Assembly: GCA_026075535.2 (NCBI GenBank) | Contig: AP026541.1 | Location: forward strand, 4,650,001 to 4,714,000 | Direction of reading: 5' to 3' | DNA length: 64,000 bases | Origin: Tricholoma matsutake | Taxonomy: Eukaryota > Basidiomycota > Agaricomycetes > Agaricales > Tricholomataceae | Shown here: piece after piece, positions 43,879 through 57,100 of the stretch | Layout: the number at the start of each line of letters is the position of its first letter | How positions within the stretch are numbered: position 1 is the first letter of the stretch | The notes under the pieces: model-generated | Seen by the model: the letters and a program-made list of their open reading frames with translations, nothing else | Databases searched by the model: none | Told to the model about the DNA's origin: nothing | Made by a program: the position numbers and the translations under genes

Positions 43879-44770
43879 TTACCGCCATAAACGCAACGAG
43901 TCTAAAACTACAACATCTCCATACGTATCTTCAGAAGATTCCATGCAAACAAAGCCTGACATAAGGTTATTTGATATCCCATCCTTAAGAGCAATCCGAG
44001 TCGCTCCTCGAATGGGCTCATACAACGGAGGAGGAACCGAAATGTCATCCTCTTTGACCCTGAGCTTCATAAATTTTATTGGTGTCTCTTTAACGAACTC
44101 CCTAGAAGAATGGCGATGATCTTACCATATGTGATCGGTCGGATGCAAAGTGATTGAGGTACATGCTGCATGGGACTACTCTAAACAAGCTATCCCCACA
44201 TTGTTATTCTGGCAGTTTTTCTGGGCGTTACAGAATCTACATACCTTTGAAATTCAACACTGACCTCTTCAAATGTCTTATTCAGGTAATCTGTTCATAT
44301 GCAAGATTAACTATTATATTGCAGCTTCGGAGAGGACTTTACCTTGCAAAGTACATGGAACATCAAGGCAGGTATCGAAGTCGTAAGTCCATGAGCGCGT
44401 TCTTCCGTCCAAGACGATTACACCATCCGCCTCAGGAGCGTTTCGCGGAAGAACATGGTCTCGCGGCCGTAGCACAAGCACAACATGATAATCCCAGATG
44501 ACTGGCCACTGGGGTGCACTTGCTAGCTTTTGACACCAAAGAGCAACCTGTGGAACAACATTACAATCTCGTATAACCGTATCTAAGGCATTACCATTGC
44601 CTTACCTTTTTGTTGGAATTCGATATGAAAACCACAAATATGTCCCAAGTTCCAATGATGTCGGGATCTGTTGAAAACGATTGTGCTAACAAATAAATGT
44701 TTTCCTCGCAGTAATAGCTTGTGTATACGGCATCCTGTGGGATAGGTGGTGGTGTCAATGTCAGACACAT
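43879..44770 (-). CDS. NTAQ1: N-terminal glutamine amidase (NTAQ1 type)
   Basis: This enzyme converts N-terminal glutamine to glutamate, a first step of the Arg/N-degron pathway. The start is MCLTLTPPPIPQDAVYTSYY. The catalytic triad of the family is present: Cys in YYCEENIYLLAQ, His in PVIWDYHVVLVLRPR, Asp in RTRSWTYDFDTCLDVP. Downstream are DYLNKTFEEVSVEFQR, YLNHFASDRSHM and PPPLYEPIRG, ending with MSGFVCMESSEDTYGDVVVL. Exons are separated by short introns. The last join is best made with a 61-nt intron so that SHM is followed by LRVKEDDISVPPP. It lies head-to-tail upstream of the BTB gene, 147 bp apart. The triad argues that it is active. Confidence 0.86.
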
Positions 44771-45245
44771 GAAGTTACCGGTATACCAATTTGTTTATTG
44801 CTTGCAAGACGATCACACCATAAAGTTATGTAAGTACGGAGAATGACAATATTAGGTAGGCTCCTCCAGTCTGCTACCGCAGCAGCAGCTGGTCGATCTC
44901 GTTGGCTGACAAGCGGCGTCTACGGGATTTTGAAATTTCTGACATGCCGCGGCATGTTACTTAGTGCATCGATAACTTTCCGCTAGCATATACCGTTCAC
45001 ATTTGCTGAGGACTTCTGTGTCTATCTGTCTAAATCTCCCAGCATCATCTCCGATTTTCAGTACGACAAGCGCTAGCTGCCTCTTCGTCAAATCTGCAAA
45101 CAACGTCACAAGAACTCTTCTAATGCTCCGACCGCTGTTCACATTTGACCAGACCCATGTCGCTTAATGCCTGTCTTACACTTGGGGCTTTGCCAGCAGA
45201 ATTTCTGGATCTTGACAAAATCTGTGCATAGAATCGTTCTGCACG
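44771..45245. other. No gene seen
   Basis: This stretch lies between the NTAQ1 start and the helicase relic. No convincing frame, repeat boundary or RNA gene is visible. Confidence 0.4.
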
Positions 45246-46080
45246 AGACATACAACTTCAGGCTGCGCTAGCTATTTGCTCTGGGAAGGACTTTTTACTT
45301 CAAGTTTGTGGTGGGACTGGATACGGCAAAACTCTCGCCATGATTGTACCAGCCTTGCTCAATTGGGACAAAGTCGTCATCACCATCTCTCCGCTTCGCT
45401 TGATACAACAAAATAGTAAGTATTCACTAGCTATGTGATGTTAACAACAAGGTTTATTTGTTCGGTACCTCAGTTAGCAAAGTATGGACTACAGACACAC
45501 TTGTCGTCAACAAGGATACATCCAATGACCCTGCACTGTGGCGCGTAAGTATTTGAAGCCATCCTCAAAGTGCTGTTGTTCCCACACACTTCGCAGACTG
45601 TTGAGAAGCATCCAAAATACTCACATTATGCAGTATCGCCCGAACAGAGTGGGGTTTACCAAGGTCACATAACGCGCTGCTATGGCATCCATTTTGGATG
45701 CACAAAGTCGTACAACTGAATGTAGATGAGGCACAGTTCATTGTCACTACAGGTCAGTCCACAGCATCTCAAGCTGCCTTCCCACCTACATTCTTGGTGA
45801 TCACGTTCGGATCCACCTTGCATTGAAATGTCCTGTGGCAGGATTCTCGGCTTCATTTCCTCCTCACGTTATATCTGCGGTCAAGCAGAGTCTACGCAAG
45901 ATTGCCCATAGAAGGTTGAGTTGTGCATGGAACTATCTAATTCTAAGCTCGAGATGTTCCAGGCGAGTAATTGCCGAGATGACGGAGTTACTGGGCCCTA
46001 TGTATGAGTACATTAGTCTTTTGATCATTCCAAGAGCAGATAGCCACGTCATCGAGGTCATGCAAGCCCATGTTCAGCTG
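45246..46080 (+). pseudogene. DExH-box (RecQ-like) helicase fragment
   Basis: The first block reads IQLQAALAICSGKDFLLQVC, then GGTGYGKTLAMIVPALLNWD with the Walker A motif GTGYGKT, then VVITISPLRLIQQN (motif Ia-like). After an intron-like gap come SKVWTTDTLVVNKDTSNDPA and, with a shift, HYAVSPEQSGVYQGH. VDEAQFIV (45,711-45,745) stands in for the DExH box. A piece reading CPVAGFSASFPPHVISAVKQ follows. Frames are broken, and the C-terminal helicase lobe is not recognisable. RecQ-like copies of this kind are common in repeat-rich parts of agaricomycete genomes. The whole is a truncated copy, not a working helicase. Confidence 0.65.
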
Positions 46081-46721
46081 CCGCAAAAAATATCCTCAGC
46101 GACCTGGATAGTGCCTTCTGTGGAACCTTCGAGAGTCGTAGTACGTAGAACATGCTCCTTTTTGGTTGGCGGCGGTCGGTAGCTGCGACGTTGCAGCTGA
46201 GGAGAATCTTTCAAGTAATCGAAGCCTCCTTGAAATTGCGTCAAGATGTTGATTGCCAGATGCCGTAGAGCGTCTCGACTTTGAGAACGAGTGGGTGGGA
46301 CATCCTTGTTGTATGTGACGACTTCGCCTAACAACCGCCGCTCAAGTATTGGACGCAGCATATCCTCGTGTGTAGCATTACGTAGCTCGTAAATGATGGA
46401 AGCAGTCCCAGTTTGCACTTTTGCTGGTGCCTTTGTACGCTGTTCTACATGAATTGACAGGGAGAGCTGTGTGTTGTCCCAGCCACACCCGGTAGGAACT
46501 GAGCGTATAGCCAGTTGTGCGCGGCTAAGTTGACGAGATGGAAGAGTGATATGCGCCGCACGAAGATAAGAGTAAGATAGGCTTAGTCCACAGTGAGAGA
46601 GTATATTGACGATCTTCCGAGGTGCGTCACAGCTGTAGAAGAAAAAGCCCGCTGGAACACCGAAGACTGTTCTGGGACCTCGTGGACAACCGAGAAAAAG
46701 AAAAACTGATTGCGAGGTCAT
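46074..46721 (-). pseudogene. DUF6589-like transposon-associated fragment
   Basis: A 215-aa reverse-strand frame contains LSHCGLSLSYSYLRAAHITL, GCGWDNTQLSLSIHVEQRTK, APAKVQTGTASIIYELRNAT and DALRHLAINILTQFQGGFDY. This matches the layout of DUF6589 proteins, a large agaricomycete family whose genes behave like mobile elements (a conserved YDNINF-type motif, then VEQR and a GT segment). Full-length members are far longer, and here both ends are missing. It abuts the helicase relic in the opposite orientation. It may be the edge of one former element or two independent fragments. Confidence 0.6.
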
Positions 46722-47817
46722 GATGACGGAAATTGTTGACTTACTGGGCCTGCGGTCTTCTTGGTATTCTCTTGCGGTGGGGTCTGAGCAGCTGCAAGAA
46801 GTATGTGGTGCATCTTTGGAGAATGCTCTTCTCAGATTGTTGTGATATCACGATCCAGATTGAAGTCCATCGTGATATCAATCATCATAGTCAAAAAGTC
46901 TTTCAGCTTGTCCATCTCTTGTGTACTTCACCAACTACCAAGTTCAAAGCCCTCGGTTGGATCCAGGCCGCGAGCTTGGCATTCAAGAAATGATCGAGAC
47001 CGCTTCCTTGGTAGAAGCCATTACGACTATAGTCATATTCAGCGCTCATACTGATAGTCTCAAGAAGAAGGTTCATCGGAGGTAAAGTTCATCTCTCGTA
47101 CTACAAGCGTACTATAGCGAAGATCTTCGTGTGGTGTGGAATGTACCGGGGGTCCCAGTACCAGCCTAACACCGGCGCTTTCATTGGGTGATGCTGCTGT
47201 GTATATTGTCCATAGTTGTCATCCATCATCTTTGTTAAAGAAATCTGGCACGAGACGCCGTTTACGCGTCCAGAAAATGCTTGTGGAGTTCGAGAGAGCA
47301 GGACCCTGGATTTTCCCTACCTAGATGCCAATCCGGACAGATTTTGGACTTTTCAAGTTGGAGGCAAAAGGCCAGATCCCAGCTTGGTGGTGGTGTCCGG
47401 ACACAAAGTTCTAAGTGGCCTGATGCTACCGCCAGTCCGGACAGGATATGGAGGGTCGGACAGGAAAAATTTCTGAAAATCACTAGTCTCCCATAGTCAG
47501 ACAACAATGATGTCGATGACAGTCTGTACGGCGCATCAAGATTTTCAAACTCCGTCGACGCCTTGCACACACCAGTCTGTCTACGACACCTCAACGTAGA
47601 CAGACGGTAACGAGTCTATATACTTAGGTAGTACAAAAGCAATATGAAAAAGCCTCGAGCTTTGGCTATACGAAGAAACTAAATCGACAGAAGGGTGAAT
47701 TGACATAAGATGTCGAACGTACCTTGCAACCTAAGCCTACTCCAAACTTGGGCTACCACCACCAAGTTATCACGATATAGATGACGGTGGCTTTCTGGAC
47801 GAGGTTTTCTCTTAACA
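46722..47817. other. Relic-rich intergenic region, no intact gene
   Basis: There are no convincing genes. A 41-bp segment at 47,484-47,524 matches, in reverse orientation and with two mismatches, the segment at 24,212-24,252. Around 47,330-47,465 the motif GTCCGGACA and close variants recur. The region probably continues the decayed element that gave the helicase and DUF6589 pieces. Confidence 0.45.
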
Positions 47818-48123
47818 CTAAATCAGGAGACGAGTTTGCCTGAAGGGTACGAAGATGGGTTGGGCAAAGGAACGATTCTGAGGCACTGATAGATGGCGCC
47901 GTGGTTGAAAGGTCGTCATGACTGGTGAACTAGCCAGAGAACCGCATGCGGAGGAGTGCGAAGCCACAGAATCGGGTGATGGAGAGAAGGTCAGCGCGAA
48001 AATTGGATTGGTTTCCAAGTGCTGGAATAGGAGAGGGATAGTGGGACGGTGAAGGCGGTGAAGGTACAATGCCAGAATTATTGGAGAAGGGGTGCATTGC
48101 TGGTGGAAGTAGAGAACGGGTCA
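47818..48123 (-). CDS. Possible small protein, unrecognised
   Basis: From the ATG at 48,123 the frame reads MTRSLLPPAMHPFSNNSGIV and is Pro/Ser-rich. In another frame, RRHLSVPQNRSFAQPIFVPF ends at 47,818. An intron joining the two is possible but I could not fix its limits. There is no known domain. It lies tail-side of ATP12 on the same strand. It may equally be non-coding. Confidence 0.25.
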
Positions 48124-48348
48124 TGGAGGGAGAGCCTTTTAAAAGTTCGTTGTTTAGCTTAGAATCAAGCGAAACATGTAGCTTATAAGTAGCCCAAAGC
48201 GTTGAGAAACACCTGAATTCGACGCCGTCCGAATAGGAGGACAGGTGATAAAAGTCGATACTTACTACAAACTCACTATGCAAAGTTGCACCTGCAAAAG
48301 AAGGACAAATCATTCAAGTTTGGCCATGTCGTTCTATGTCGCTTGGCC

Positions 48349-49459
48349 ATCAAGCATTAGACAGAAGACAAGCAGCACTACTGAGCTGTCTTCTTATGTC
48401 ATGGTAATCTACATCGTGTGCTGGAGTGAGATGTAAAGGGTCAGAGTGCGCTTGATGGTGTCACTGATTAACATACTATCTTCAACCTCTCCCCAACGCT
48501 CAATCTGGCTGCACACCTCCACGGTGGCTGCCAAAGATGCTTGCTCAGCCGTAAGGTGCCTTTTCACCAAAGCCAGGGCGATTACAAAGGATTTTGTTGT
48601 ATATGTCGCACGCTCCAACGCTTGCACAGACGTTCAACTGGTGAACATGCGAAGTGATGAATTAACTTCCTACCTGCCATTTCCCAGTGGTCAAAGGTAG
48701 CCAGGACCCGCCGAAGTTTCGCTTTTGTGGCATCGGACTGCGAATTGTTCAAGATCGAGTCAAACTTGATCATCTTAACGTCAAATTTTTCCTGTGCCCA
48801 TGCAAACAAAGGGTCCCAATGCTCGGCTTGGAGTCGTTCAAGTTGTGGTGGATAATCTTGGTAGAAGCTAGACTAGGTCGTCGATTTATTCCGCGCTTTT
48901 AATTGGGAAAAAAATCCACTAACCAGATCGTGTCCGTATCTAGATACTTTAGCAGAACTTCTTGAACCTCGATACGCGAACTTTCATCCGTTAAAGCGTC
49001 AATTGCTCTGGACGCTATTGAAGTCTTGATCATAGTAAGCATTCATAGATTTTGGAGGGTATGTCCATCATCAACCTACGACTGGAAGAGCATGAGGTTT
49101 CAAAAGATTAAATTGGTGATCCCATTCAGCAGCAATGAGCGAAGCCAGCAGAGACTTCTTCGAGGGCAACGATAACGTGTTCCCAGACGGTGTTTTCAGA
49201 GGACGTTTATCCAGAGTCACGGTCAACGCATCCCCACGTTTTTCGATGCCAACGGTGTCCCAAAAGCGTGTCATAGTGGCCTCCGCACCTTGAGGACACA
49301 ATACGGTAAGATAAGTTATTGTATAGCATGAAGAAACACACGATTAGTCTCAGAAACAGCAGGCCCTTCCGTGACAGTGGCAGTGGACTTCCATCGAGCC
49401 CATGATAACCGTACAAATGAAGGAGAAAGGTGGTAGGTTGGCACACGTCCCAACAACAT
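48349..49459 (-). CDS. ATP12: ATP synthase F1 assembly chaperone ATP12
   Basis: The start is MLLGRVPTYHLSPSFVRLSW, an Arg-containing amphipathic mitochondrial presequence. ATP12 binds free F1 alpha subunit in the matrix and hands it to the assembling F1 part of ATP synthase. Family blocks are TRFWDTVGIEKRGDALTVTL, DKRPLKTPSGNTLSLPSKKS, LLASLIAAEWDHQFNLLKPH and ALP, then SIASRAIDALTDESSRIEVQ, LLKYLDTDTI and YPPQLERLQAEHWDPLFAWA. The C-terminal helices include ATYTTKSFVIALALVKRHLT and ASLAATVEVCSQIERWGEVE. The last exon, spliced from VED, reads THDVDYHDIRRQLSSAACLL and stops at 48,349. All expected blocks are present and the gene looks intact. Confidence 0.92.
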
Positions 49460-49678
49460 GTTCAAGAAGTTTGAATCTGGCGTCTACTTGGCCGGGCAAG
49501 CCCGTCCGTCTTGTGCTAGTAGACTCTTAGTGATACTTGCAAGCTAGCGTCTCCGTCACGTGATCATTTAGTTGCTACTTATAAGTTACACGTCAGACTC
49601 TTGTCGTGACTAAATGTACAGTCTACAAACAGTCTACTGCCAACGGAAGCAACTGCCTAAGGACTCTTTCAACCAATT
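49460..49678. promoter_or_regulatory. Divergent promoter, ATP12 / MSH3
   Basis: 219 bp separate the start codons of a mitochondrial assembly gene and a mismatch repair gene. CACGTGA occurs at about 49,557-49,563, a possible bHLH or CBF1-type site. The use of the site is inferred. Confidence 0.45.
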
Positions 49679-52600
49679 ATGCCAGTAAACCGAAGGGCAG
49701 GCAGCTCTCAGGCTACCATATCCTCTTTCTTTCAATCCTCGCCAGCGAAGACCAAGGCAAACAAAAGAACAACTTCTCCTGTTCATGTTGACTTGACCGC
49801 TGACAGCGATGATGAACCTCCGGCGAAGAAGACTAGGATGTCTGGGCCTGAGTGCACACCGCATACTTCCTCGGTTGCTGGTCCGTCCTCAGGTGCGGCT
49901 GAGCGATGGCGCTTCACGCCGACATCTCCTGAGAAGCTGGATTTGCATCCAATTAAACAGCGTACTGAGGCAGAGGTCTTGAGTCAGAAAGAACGACGGG
50001 AGGCGTTCAAGAAAAAGTTGTTGTTGGAAAATAATCGTTTCCTGCCAAAGAAGGCCGACACTGTAGCACACATAGAATTGGATGATTCGGGGTCAGAGGA
50101 ATCAGACCACGCGTTCAAAGAACTGAATGAAATGTTTTCGAGCAAGGCGAAGGGGAAAGGGAAGAGCAAAGTTACTAGCATTCCGATAAAACCATCCAAG
50201 CATGCGATGACGCTTGGTCCCAGTGGACAGGCGTACACCCCGTTGGAGAATCAGGTAAGGGCTGCTTCTTGAGTTACATGCAGTTCATCTTAGATTGTAC
50301 TTTATGCAGATTCTACAACTTAAGAAAGAGAATCCTGGAACAGTGCTCATGGTTGAGGTGGGATATAGGTACAGGTTCTTTGGTGACGATGCTAAGGTAA
50401 AGCTGGATGAATCTTGGTCTCAGAATTGATATCAAACAAAAGTAGGTTGCTGCGAAAGAGCTGGGAATGGTCGCTTTCAATGACCGCAACTTCTTAGTTG
50501 CATCAATCCCGACACACAGAGGTGATATCCATCTCAAGAAGTATGTATAGAAATGTCTGGTGGTGGATATCTCACGTACTCTCAAGGCTTCTGTCACAGG
50601 GATATAGAGTCGGTATTGTTGGTCAAATCGAGACTGCAGCCTTGAAGAAAGCCAGCGAAAACAGAAATACCCCCTTTATCAGAAAACTGACTCGTCTTTA
50701 TACTACCGCAACGTAATGGTTTCATCCTTCTGTTACGACCTCTCTAACGAACGTGAATAGATACGTAGACGAGTTAGACTCCGTTGACGATCTGGAGCGG
50801 TATAATCCACCTCCATTCATGTGTCTAATCGAGCAAACTAAGGGAGGAAATACTGGCGACGTCTCCGTGGGCATGATCACCATTTGTTCCAGCACGGGAG
50901 ATGTAGTCTGGGATGATTTTGACGGTAGGTATCTTCTGCGATGAGAAGAACTCCAGCAGCTAGCAGTAATGAATATCTTGCAGATACGCTCATGAGGATT
51001 GAGCTCGAGGTATCTAGTTCGACTTGTCGTGACACCGTTACTCACAGACGCATACTAGACAAGACTCATCCATACAAGACCGACAGAACTACTTTTACCC
51101 AAGGTTAGCCTATCGGAACCAACTGCTAAGATGTTGGCACACTTTACTGGGTCAGTATACATTTGGGTGGGAAGTTCTATCAGACCAACAGCTAGTTTAG
51201 AATTTCAGCTGGAGGCGACAAGATCCGAACTGAATATTTCGCTGCGCCCATGTCTTATGCGGATGCTTTCTCACTAGTCTCTGATTTTTACACAGACAAG
51301 AAAAAATCCGTTGCGGCATCAGAGAGCTTCAAGTCGGGTAGGTGTTATTCCAGGAAAAAGTATTATGTCCTTATGACAAGCTCTTACAGGGAGGTTGGTG
51401 GCTGAGGTGGCTGATTTCCCCAAACGCGTAGTAATTGCCCTTGCCCATGCCATCAAATACCTTTCAGCGTTTAGCATAGCAGATGCATTCCTGGAAACGA
51501 AATTCTTCAGCAAATTCACAACCAGAGCACACATGCTTCTTGCTGCTAATACCCTGACTAATCTGGAAATTTATCGTAATGAGACCGACTATACTACACG
51601 GGGATCGCTGATATGGGTTTTGGATCGGACCAAGACTAAATTCGGTGCAAGACTGCTGCGAAACTGGGTGGGCAGACCCCTCGTCGACAAACGGTAAATC
51701 GATTATGGTCCATTAGAATGTCGCGTGAGTTTATTCACTTGCGTCAAGCGTCCTACAGGACCGCGTGGATGCTGTGGAAGAAATCCTTGCGAGCTCATCG
51801 GAGAAGCTTGTGACTCTTCGCCAGATTCTTCGACAGCTGCCGGACCTTGCTAGGGGCTTGTGCAGAATTCAATATGGACAGGTGAGTACTATTTAATAAA
51901 TCTTAACTAAAATTCACAAATGGTTAAAAGTGCACGCCGCAAGAGCTAGCTGTCCTTCTTCCAGCCTTCAACAAAATTGCGATAGCTTTTGACGCCGTCG
52001 AGAGTCCCCCAGATGTTGGATTTAAGTCCAGTGTACTGAATGACATCATATATTCGCTTCCGAAGCTCAGAGAACCTATGAAAAAGCTGATGGAGGCGGT
52101 CACGTTGAAGAATGCTGCTAAGGGTAGTAAAAGCACGATGTGGACAGACCCAGAACGATATCCCAAGATCGCTGATGCTAGCATGGTCAAAACCTTCACT
52201 TGCGATCATGTTAAATCTTGACTTACTTGTGTGCTAGGCTATCCAAGTTACTGAACATGATCTCGTATTTGAACTCAAAAATAGTAGGTTGATCCCATTC
52301 CTGTCTTCTCTTGTATCTCATCTCTGGGTCGAAAGTACGGAAACTGCTGAGGATGCCATCTCTCCAGTGGGCAACCGTTGCAGGCGATGAGGTTTGTTGA
52401 TCGCGTCCTAAACTCTGAGCTGATCACATTTATTTTCTCTCAGTATCTGGTCGAGGTGAAAAGGAATGAAAACAGACCCATCCCTGACGATTGGATTAGC
52501 CATTCAAAGTATGATAATTGTTGGGCTTGGTGGTTGATGCAACTTACCTTTGTTACTCAGGACCAAGTATTTAGCACGCTTTCAACCCCCTGCGGTCAAG

Positions 52601-53985
52601 CAAAAGCTTGAAAAAAGATCTCAATGCCAGGAAATGCTACAGGTCAAAAACATCCATCATCGTCTATCATCTACGAAACTTATGCGGGTGTTCATAGGTT
52701 GAGGCGAACAAGGCGTTCTCTTCTTTCCTAGAGGAGATAGCACAAGAGCACTATAGCGTTCTTCGGAATGCTGTAAATAAGCTAGCTGCTGCTGATTGTC
52801 TTTTAAGCCTCGCGCTTGTTGCTCTTCAAGAGAACTATGTTCGACCATCTTTCACAGATGATGATAACCTGGAGGTCGTTGACGGCCGACATCCCATGGT
52901 GGAGGCTCTCAGGTCGGATCCTTTCGTTCCTAATTCTATCCAAATGGGCGGGGGACAGCCAAGAAGTAAAATCCTTACCGGACCTAATATGGGAGGGTGC
53001 GCTCTTTCTGTCTCTCATCCTTTTGAATTTTCATGATGCCCACTTATCCTTTATTACAGCAAGAGTTCGTGTGTCCGGATGATTGCTCTCATAGTCATCA
53101 TGGCTCAGATAGGAAGTTATGTGCCAGCCTCGTCGGTAAGGCTAGGGTTGCTCGACTCTGTCCTTACTAGGATGGGTGGTGCGTCGATGCGTCTCGTATT
53201 ACATCCAGTCTATTCTTATATATATTCTTCTAGCATCTGATGATCTGGCCAAGGGTCGTTCTACCTTTATGGTTGAGATGACTGAGACCAGCGAAATTTT
53301 GCATTCTGCAACCAGAAACAGTCTGGTCATCTTGGATGAACTTGGTAGAGGGACGGCCACCTTCGACGGTGTACGAAATTCCTGCTCTGATTGTATATTA
53401 TTCTTGTTATGACGTCTCATTTCTCACTGCAGATGGCAATTGCAGATGCTGTATTACATCAGCTCGTTGGGACCATAAAATGCAAAACACTTTTTATCAC
53501 TCATTATCCCCTTGTTGCATCTGATTTGGAGAGAAAATTTCCCAATGATGTACAAAACTTGCATATGGGCTACGAGGAAGTGTCCCGGATTGATGGGACA
53601 CGAGAAATTGTCTTTCTCTACCGGTTGACCTCTGGCATAGCATCAGGTAAGTTGAGTTTTCACATCTGCCAGGAGGCATGAATTAACCTTCGCTGCAGAG
53701 TCATTTGGGATCGAATGCGGCCGTCTCGCTGGCCTTCCTGAATCACTTTTGGCTGTCGCCTCTAAGTGCTCTTCCACCCTACAGCGCGATGTACAAGAAC
53801 GTACTAGACGGAAGCAGTATGATTCTCTGCAGCTACTTCTGCTTATGATTTACCTAGCTTACAGGATTTGCCGAAGTGTGGAACTTATCAACTGGTGTCT
53901 TACCGTCGGAGGGAATGTAGACACCGGAGCAATGGATGAGCTGCGAAACATTAGACTATTGATAATGAATTCATGCATAAGCTAG
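49679..53985 (+). CDS. MSH3: DNA mismatch repair protein MSH3
   Basis: MSH3 pairs with MSH2 as MutS-beta, which recognises insertion/deletion loops. The N-terminus has a PCNA-binding PIP box, QATISSFF at residues 11-18, followed by a disordered acidic and basic region. The mismatch-binding domain starts [40 protein letters not shown], and contains [20 protein letters not shown], the MSH3-type variant of the MutS I domain. The core clamp has [20 protein letters not shown]. The ATPase has Walker A in [19 protein letters not shown] (interrupted by an intron after GG), [31 protein letters not shown] and [15 protein letters not shown]. It ends with a short, poorly conserved C-terminus; the exact last exon is uncertain. 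The length is roughly 1,100 aa, normal for the family. Confidence 0.94.
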
Positions 53986-54108
53986 ATGGCTCCCCCTGAA
54001 TTTTATTATGCAGTGATAGCCCCCACCTACGTAATACGTATAGACGACTGGCGCGACTTTAATTGACCAGAGATGGAGGGGGACTCGGTCAACATAATCT
54101 CAGCTGAG

Positions 54109-57100
54109 TCAGGATGCTTTTGATTTTGTCTCCCGTTTTGGTTTCTTTGCGTGTGATACTGTATCTTCTTCAGGAACAATGATTGCCTTCCGTTTCGTTG
54201 GATTGGGAATCCGCGCGTCCGTCCTTGTCGAGGACTTCGAAGGACCTGTCTTTTGTGCAAGACCAACCAGTTGTTTACACATCTTTTGGAGGGCAGAGGA
54301 TGATTTGAAGCGAGAAGCTTCTAGGCGTCCGCAGAGAATGCGCCAAGAATCTGGTTGCCAGATCTGCTGACACAGGGTAGGATTGATACGTTGGGTGTGA
54401 CGAATTGCGACAATTCCAAGTTTGAACAGGCCTTTCATCTGAGACGAAGTCAAACCACTCTCCTCCTCGCACGCACTACTTGTGACCATCAACAGTGATT
54501 TATGAAGAGATGTCATGAACTCCATAATCTCTGTCTGATGATTGTTATCCTTGAAGGTCGTTTAGCAACACATCTTGAGGCGAACAAAAGGCTGTACATA
54601 CCATAGCAACCATAGCAGGGAGCTGATTGACAATCAGCTCCATGAGTTGATATGCCTGGTATTGGCGGTACGAGTTCACAGCTCTGGTTGACAGATCCAG
54701 AAGATCTTCACGGAGACTCCAAGCTGACGTCGGACAGCGTCGTATGAAGTCCTGAAAAAAAGTCGTATTGAGAGCCGAGTTCTTTCGCGTAATGAAATCA
54801 ACCAAGGATGGTCGATAGATCTGTAGAAGTGAATTTTCGGCACCCAGGTGGAGTAGTATTTTCGACAGATAAATGCTACACTGGTTAAGTGTTCCCAGCA
54901 GGTCTGACGAATGTGCTCTCTGAGCACGCGTGTGGATGTCCGTAAGGACAGTAACGACCTGATCAGTGTCAGCATCAAACGGCAGTTCTTTGTATTTTCC
55001 AATCCGAGATCTGAGAATGCCTTTCGCTTTGTCCGACAGTTGGCGCTCATCGCGACTGGTGCCAACAATGAGATCGACTAGGGGAGATATTAAGCGGATG
55101 ATATGGGGGCTAGAAGGTTGTTTCTTGACGAAAGTGTCCACTAGATTCAGGACGCGGTTCTTGAAATGTGTTGCTTCTCGTTGAGCGTCGACATCTGTAA
55201 CCGCATGAGTGGGCATATGATACGAGTTACACAAAATTTACTTCTCCCGGATTTCTTCTCGTTTGCTCGTGATCTGAAAACTTGCGCAAGCTGCTCATCA
55301 ACAACCATCATTTGCTCGTCATCCATGAATTCTTCTTCATGATCCGAGTCATCAGAGGTGGCGTCAATACCACTGGCCTGAAGGGCTTCCACAATCCTAT
55401 TCCGAAGCTCAACGTCGACGTCGTCATCGTCATCGTCATCGTCGCCATCAGATTTTACATCATTTTCTTCAGTGTCTGGCTGGTTTGATAGTTCTTCTTC
55501 GGCCTCGAGGTCATCGTCCTCCATGTCCTCGTCACCATATCCCATCAATTCGGCGGGCTCGCGCCACTCGAGTTGCTGAACAACATTAATATATGAGCAA
55601 CATTTCAAACGACCTTTGATCGAATTCGAGCATACCCTAATGATGAGATCGATGGTCGTGCCACGGACTGAACCAGAGAGCAAGGAGAATACCTGATTGC
55701 TGATTGTCCTCATGTATGCGGTAGACTTCTCTAGAAAACCGATGATAGTATCGACCAATACATCGATGGGTTCGAGAGCAGCGTCTTCAGATCCGACTGA
55801 AGACTTCCGTCCTTTCCAACCCTTTCCTTCGTCTGCGAACATACGAGTGGCCCCATCAACACAAGCCTATGCAAGAATGAATGATGAATATCGAAATGAC
55901 GCGAAACAACAGACATCTAGGGCATTATAATCAGTTTCTTCCGGTTCCTGACAATACTGCTGTATAATAGTTCCCAGTAACAGCAATTGTGCGCCTTTTG
56001 CTGACTCCTCTGATGCCTACAATAGCATTTAATACCGCGCCCTTCACAAGTAAATCTCACTGACAGTTTTTAGCTGTGCGACTATAACCAGTGCCTTGAT
56101 GCGCAATGCTAGGGCGTCTTCATCAGGATCGTTCATTGATAAGACATGTTTTGTGTCACGCTCCAACGCTTGAATAGTTGCAAGCACTTTTGACACCCAT
56201 AGCTCTCCATCTGATGCTGCCGCGGGGAGCTTCATCGATTTTTCACCTGATTTGACGACGGTAGTGTGGGCGTTCAAGTCACCAAGACAGCCGAGCAGCC
56301 GAGTCCGACAAGCCTGGCGTAAGTCGTCCGAAAATGGGGGGCTAGGAGGAGTGCTTAGCTATGATATATATGAATAAGTAGTTGACGAGCTGTAGGCGAG
56401 AGCATACCGCTGGGAATGGACTCTTCCCGGATTTCTTCTTGATGACGAAAAGCCCATGAATGACGAGCCAGTCAAGAATTGACTGAATCCATTCATCATT
56501 CTTCGGTATGTTGCCACTGCGAATCAGTGAACCAAGTTGCTCCACGATCCACAATCGGCGCGTCTTGATTGTTTGAGCGTCTGACCTGCTTCAATATTAG
56601 AAAAAATAGGTAATACTCAAACGCGGCATACTTCTCATTAGCGTTGACCTGTGTGAAGAGATAACTGATGTAGTCTTTGATACCTTCTGAGTTCATGGAG
56701 GTGAGAATTGACTGGACAGTTTTTGTTTTCGTCAGTTTATCAAATTGTTGATTCCCGTTGACTCCGGTCAGCTGGAGTATAAGAGCGAACCCGAGATGAG
56801 GGTTGCTTTGAACGAATGCCTGAACTTCGGCAGCCTGTAACAAAAGCCTACGACTCAGTCCCTCAATGTATCAATCTCAAGTATAATATTACCGCTTGTC
56901 TTGCAACCTTATGCAGGTATCGATCATGATCCGATAGATGATTTATCCAAGAACGCATGAAGTTTTTTGTGAATAACATAGGCATGTTGGCTTGTGTGCA
57001 TCGTGTCAATGCCTTTTGAAAGACCTGAAACCCCCAGTACTTGCGCTCCGCAGAGGAAGTCGAAGAAAAGAGTGATTCTAAAGGCCTCCAGTGAGCACAG

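Noticed and set aside
43879..44119. Forward-strand frame of 88 aa near 43,853
   Set aside because: It is the complement of the last NTAQ1 exon.
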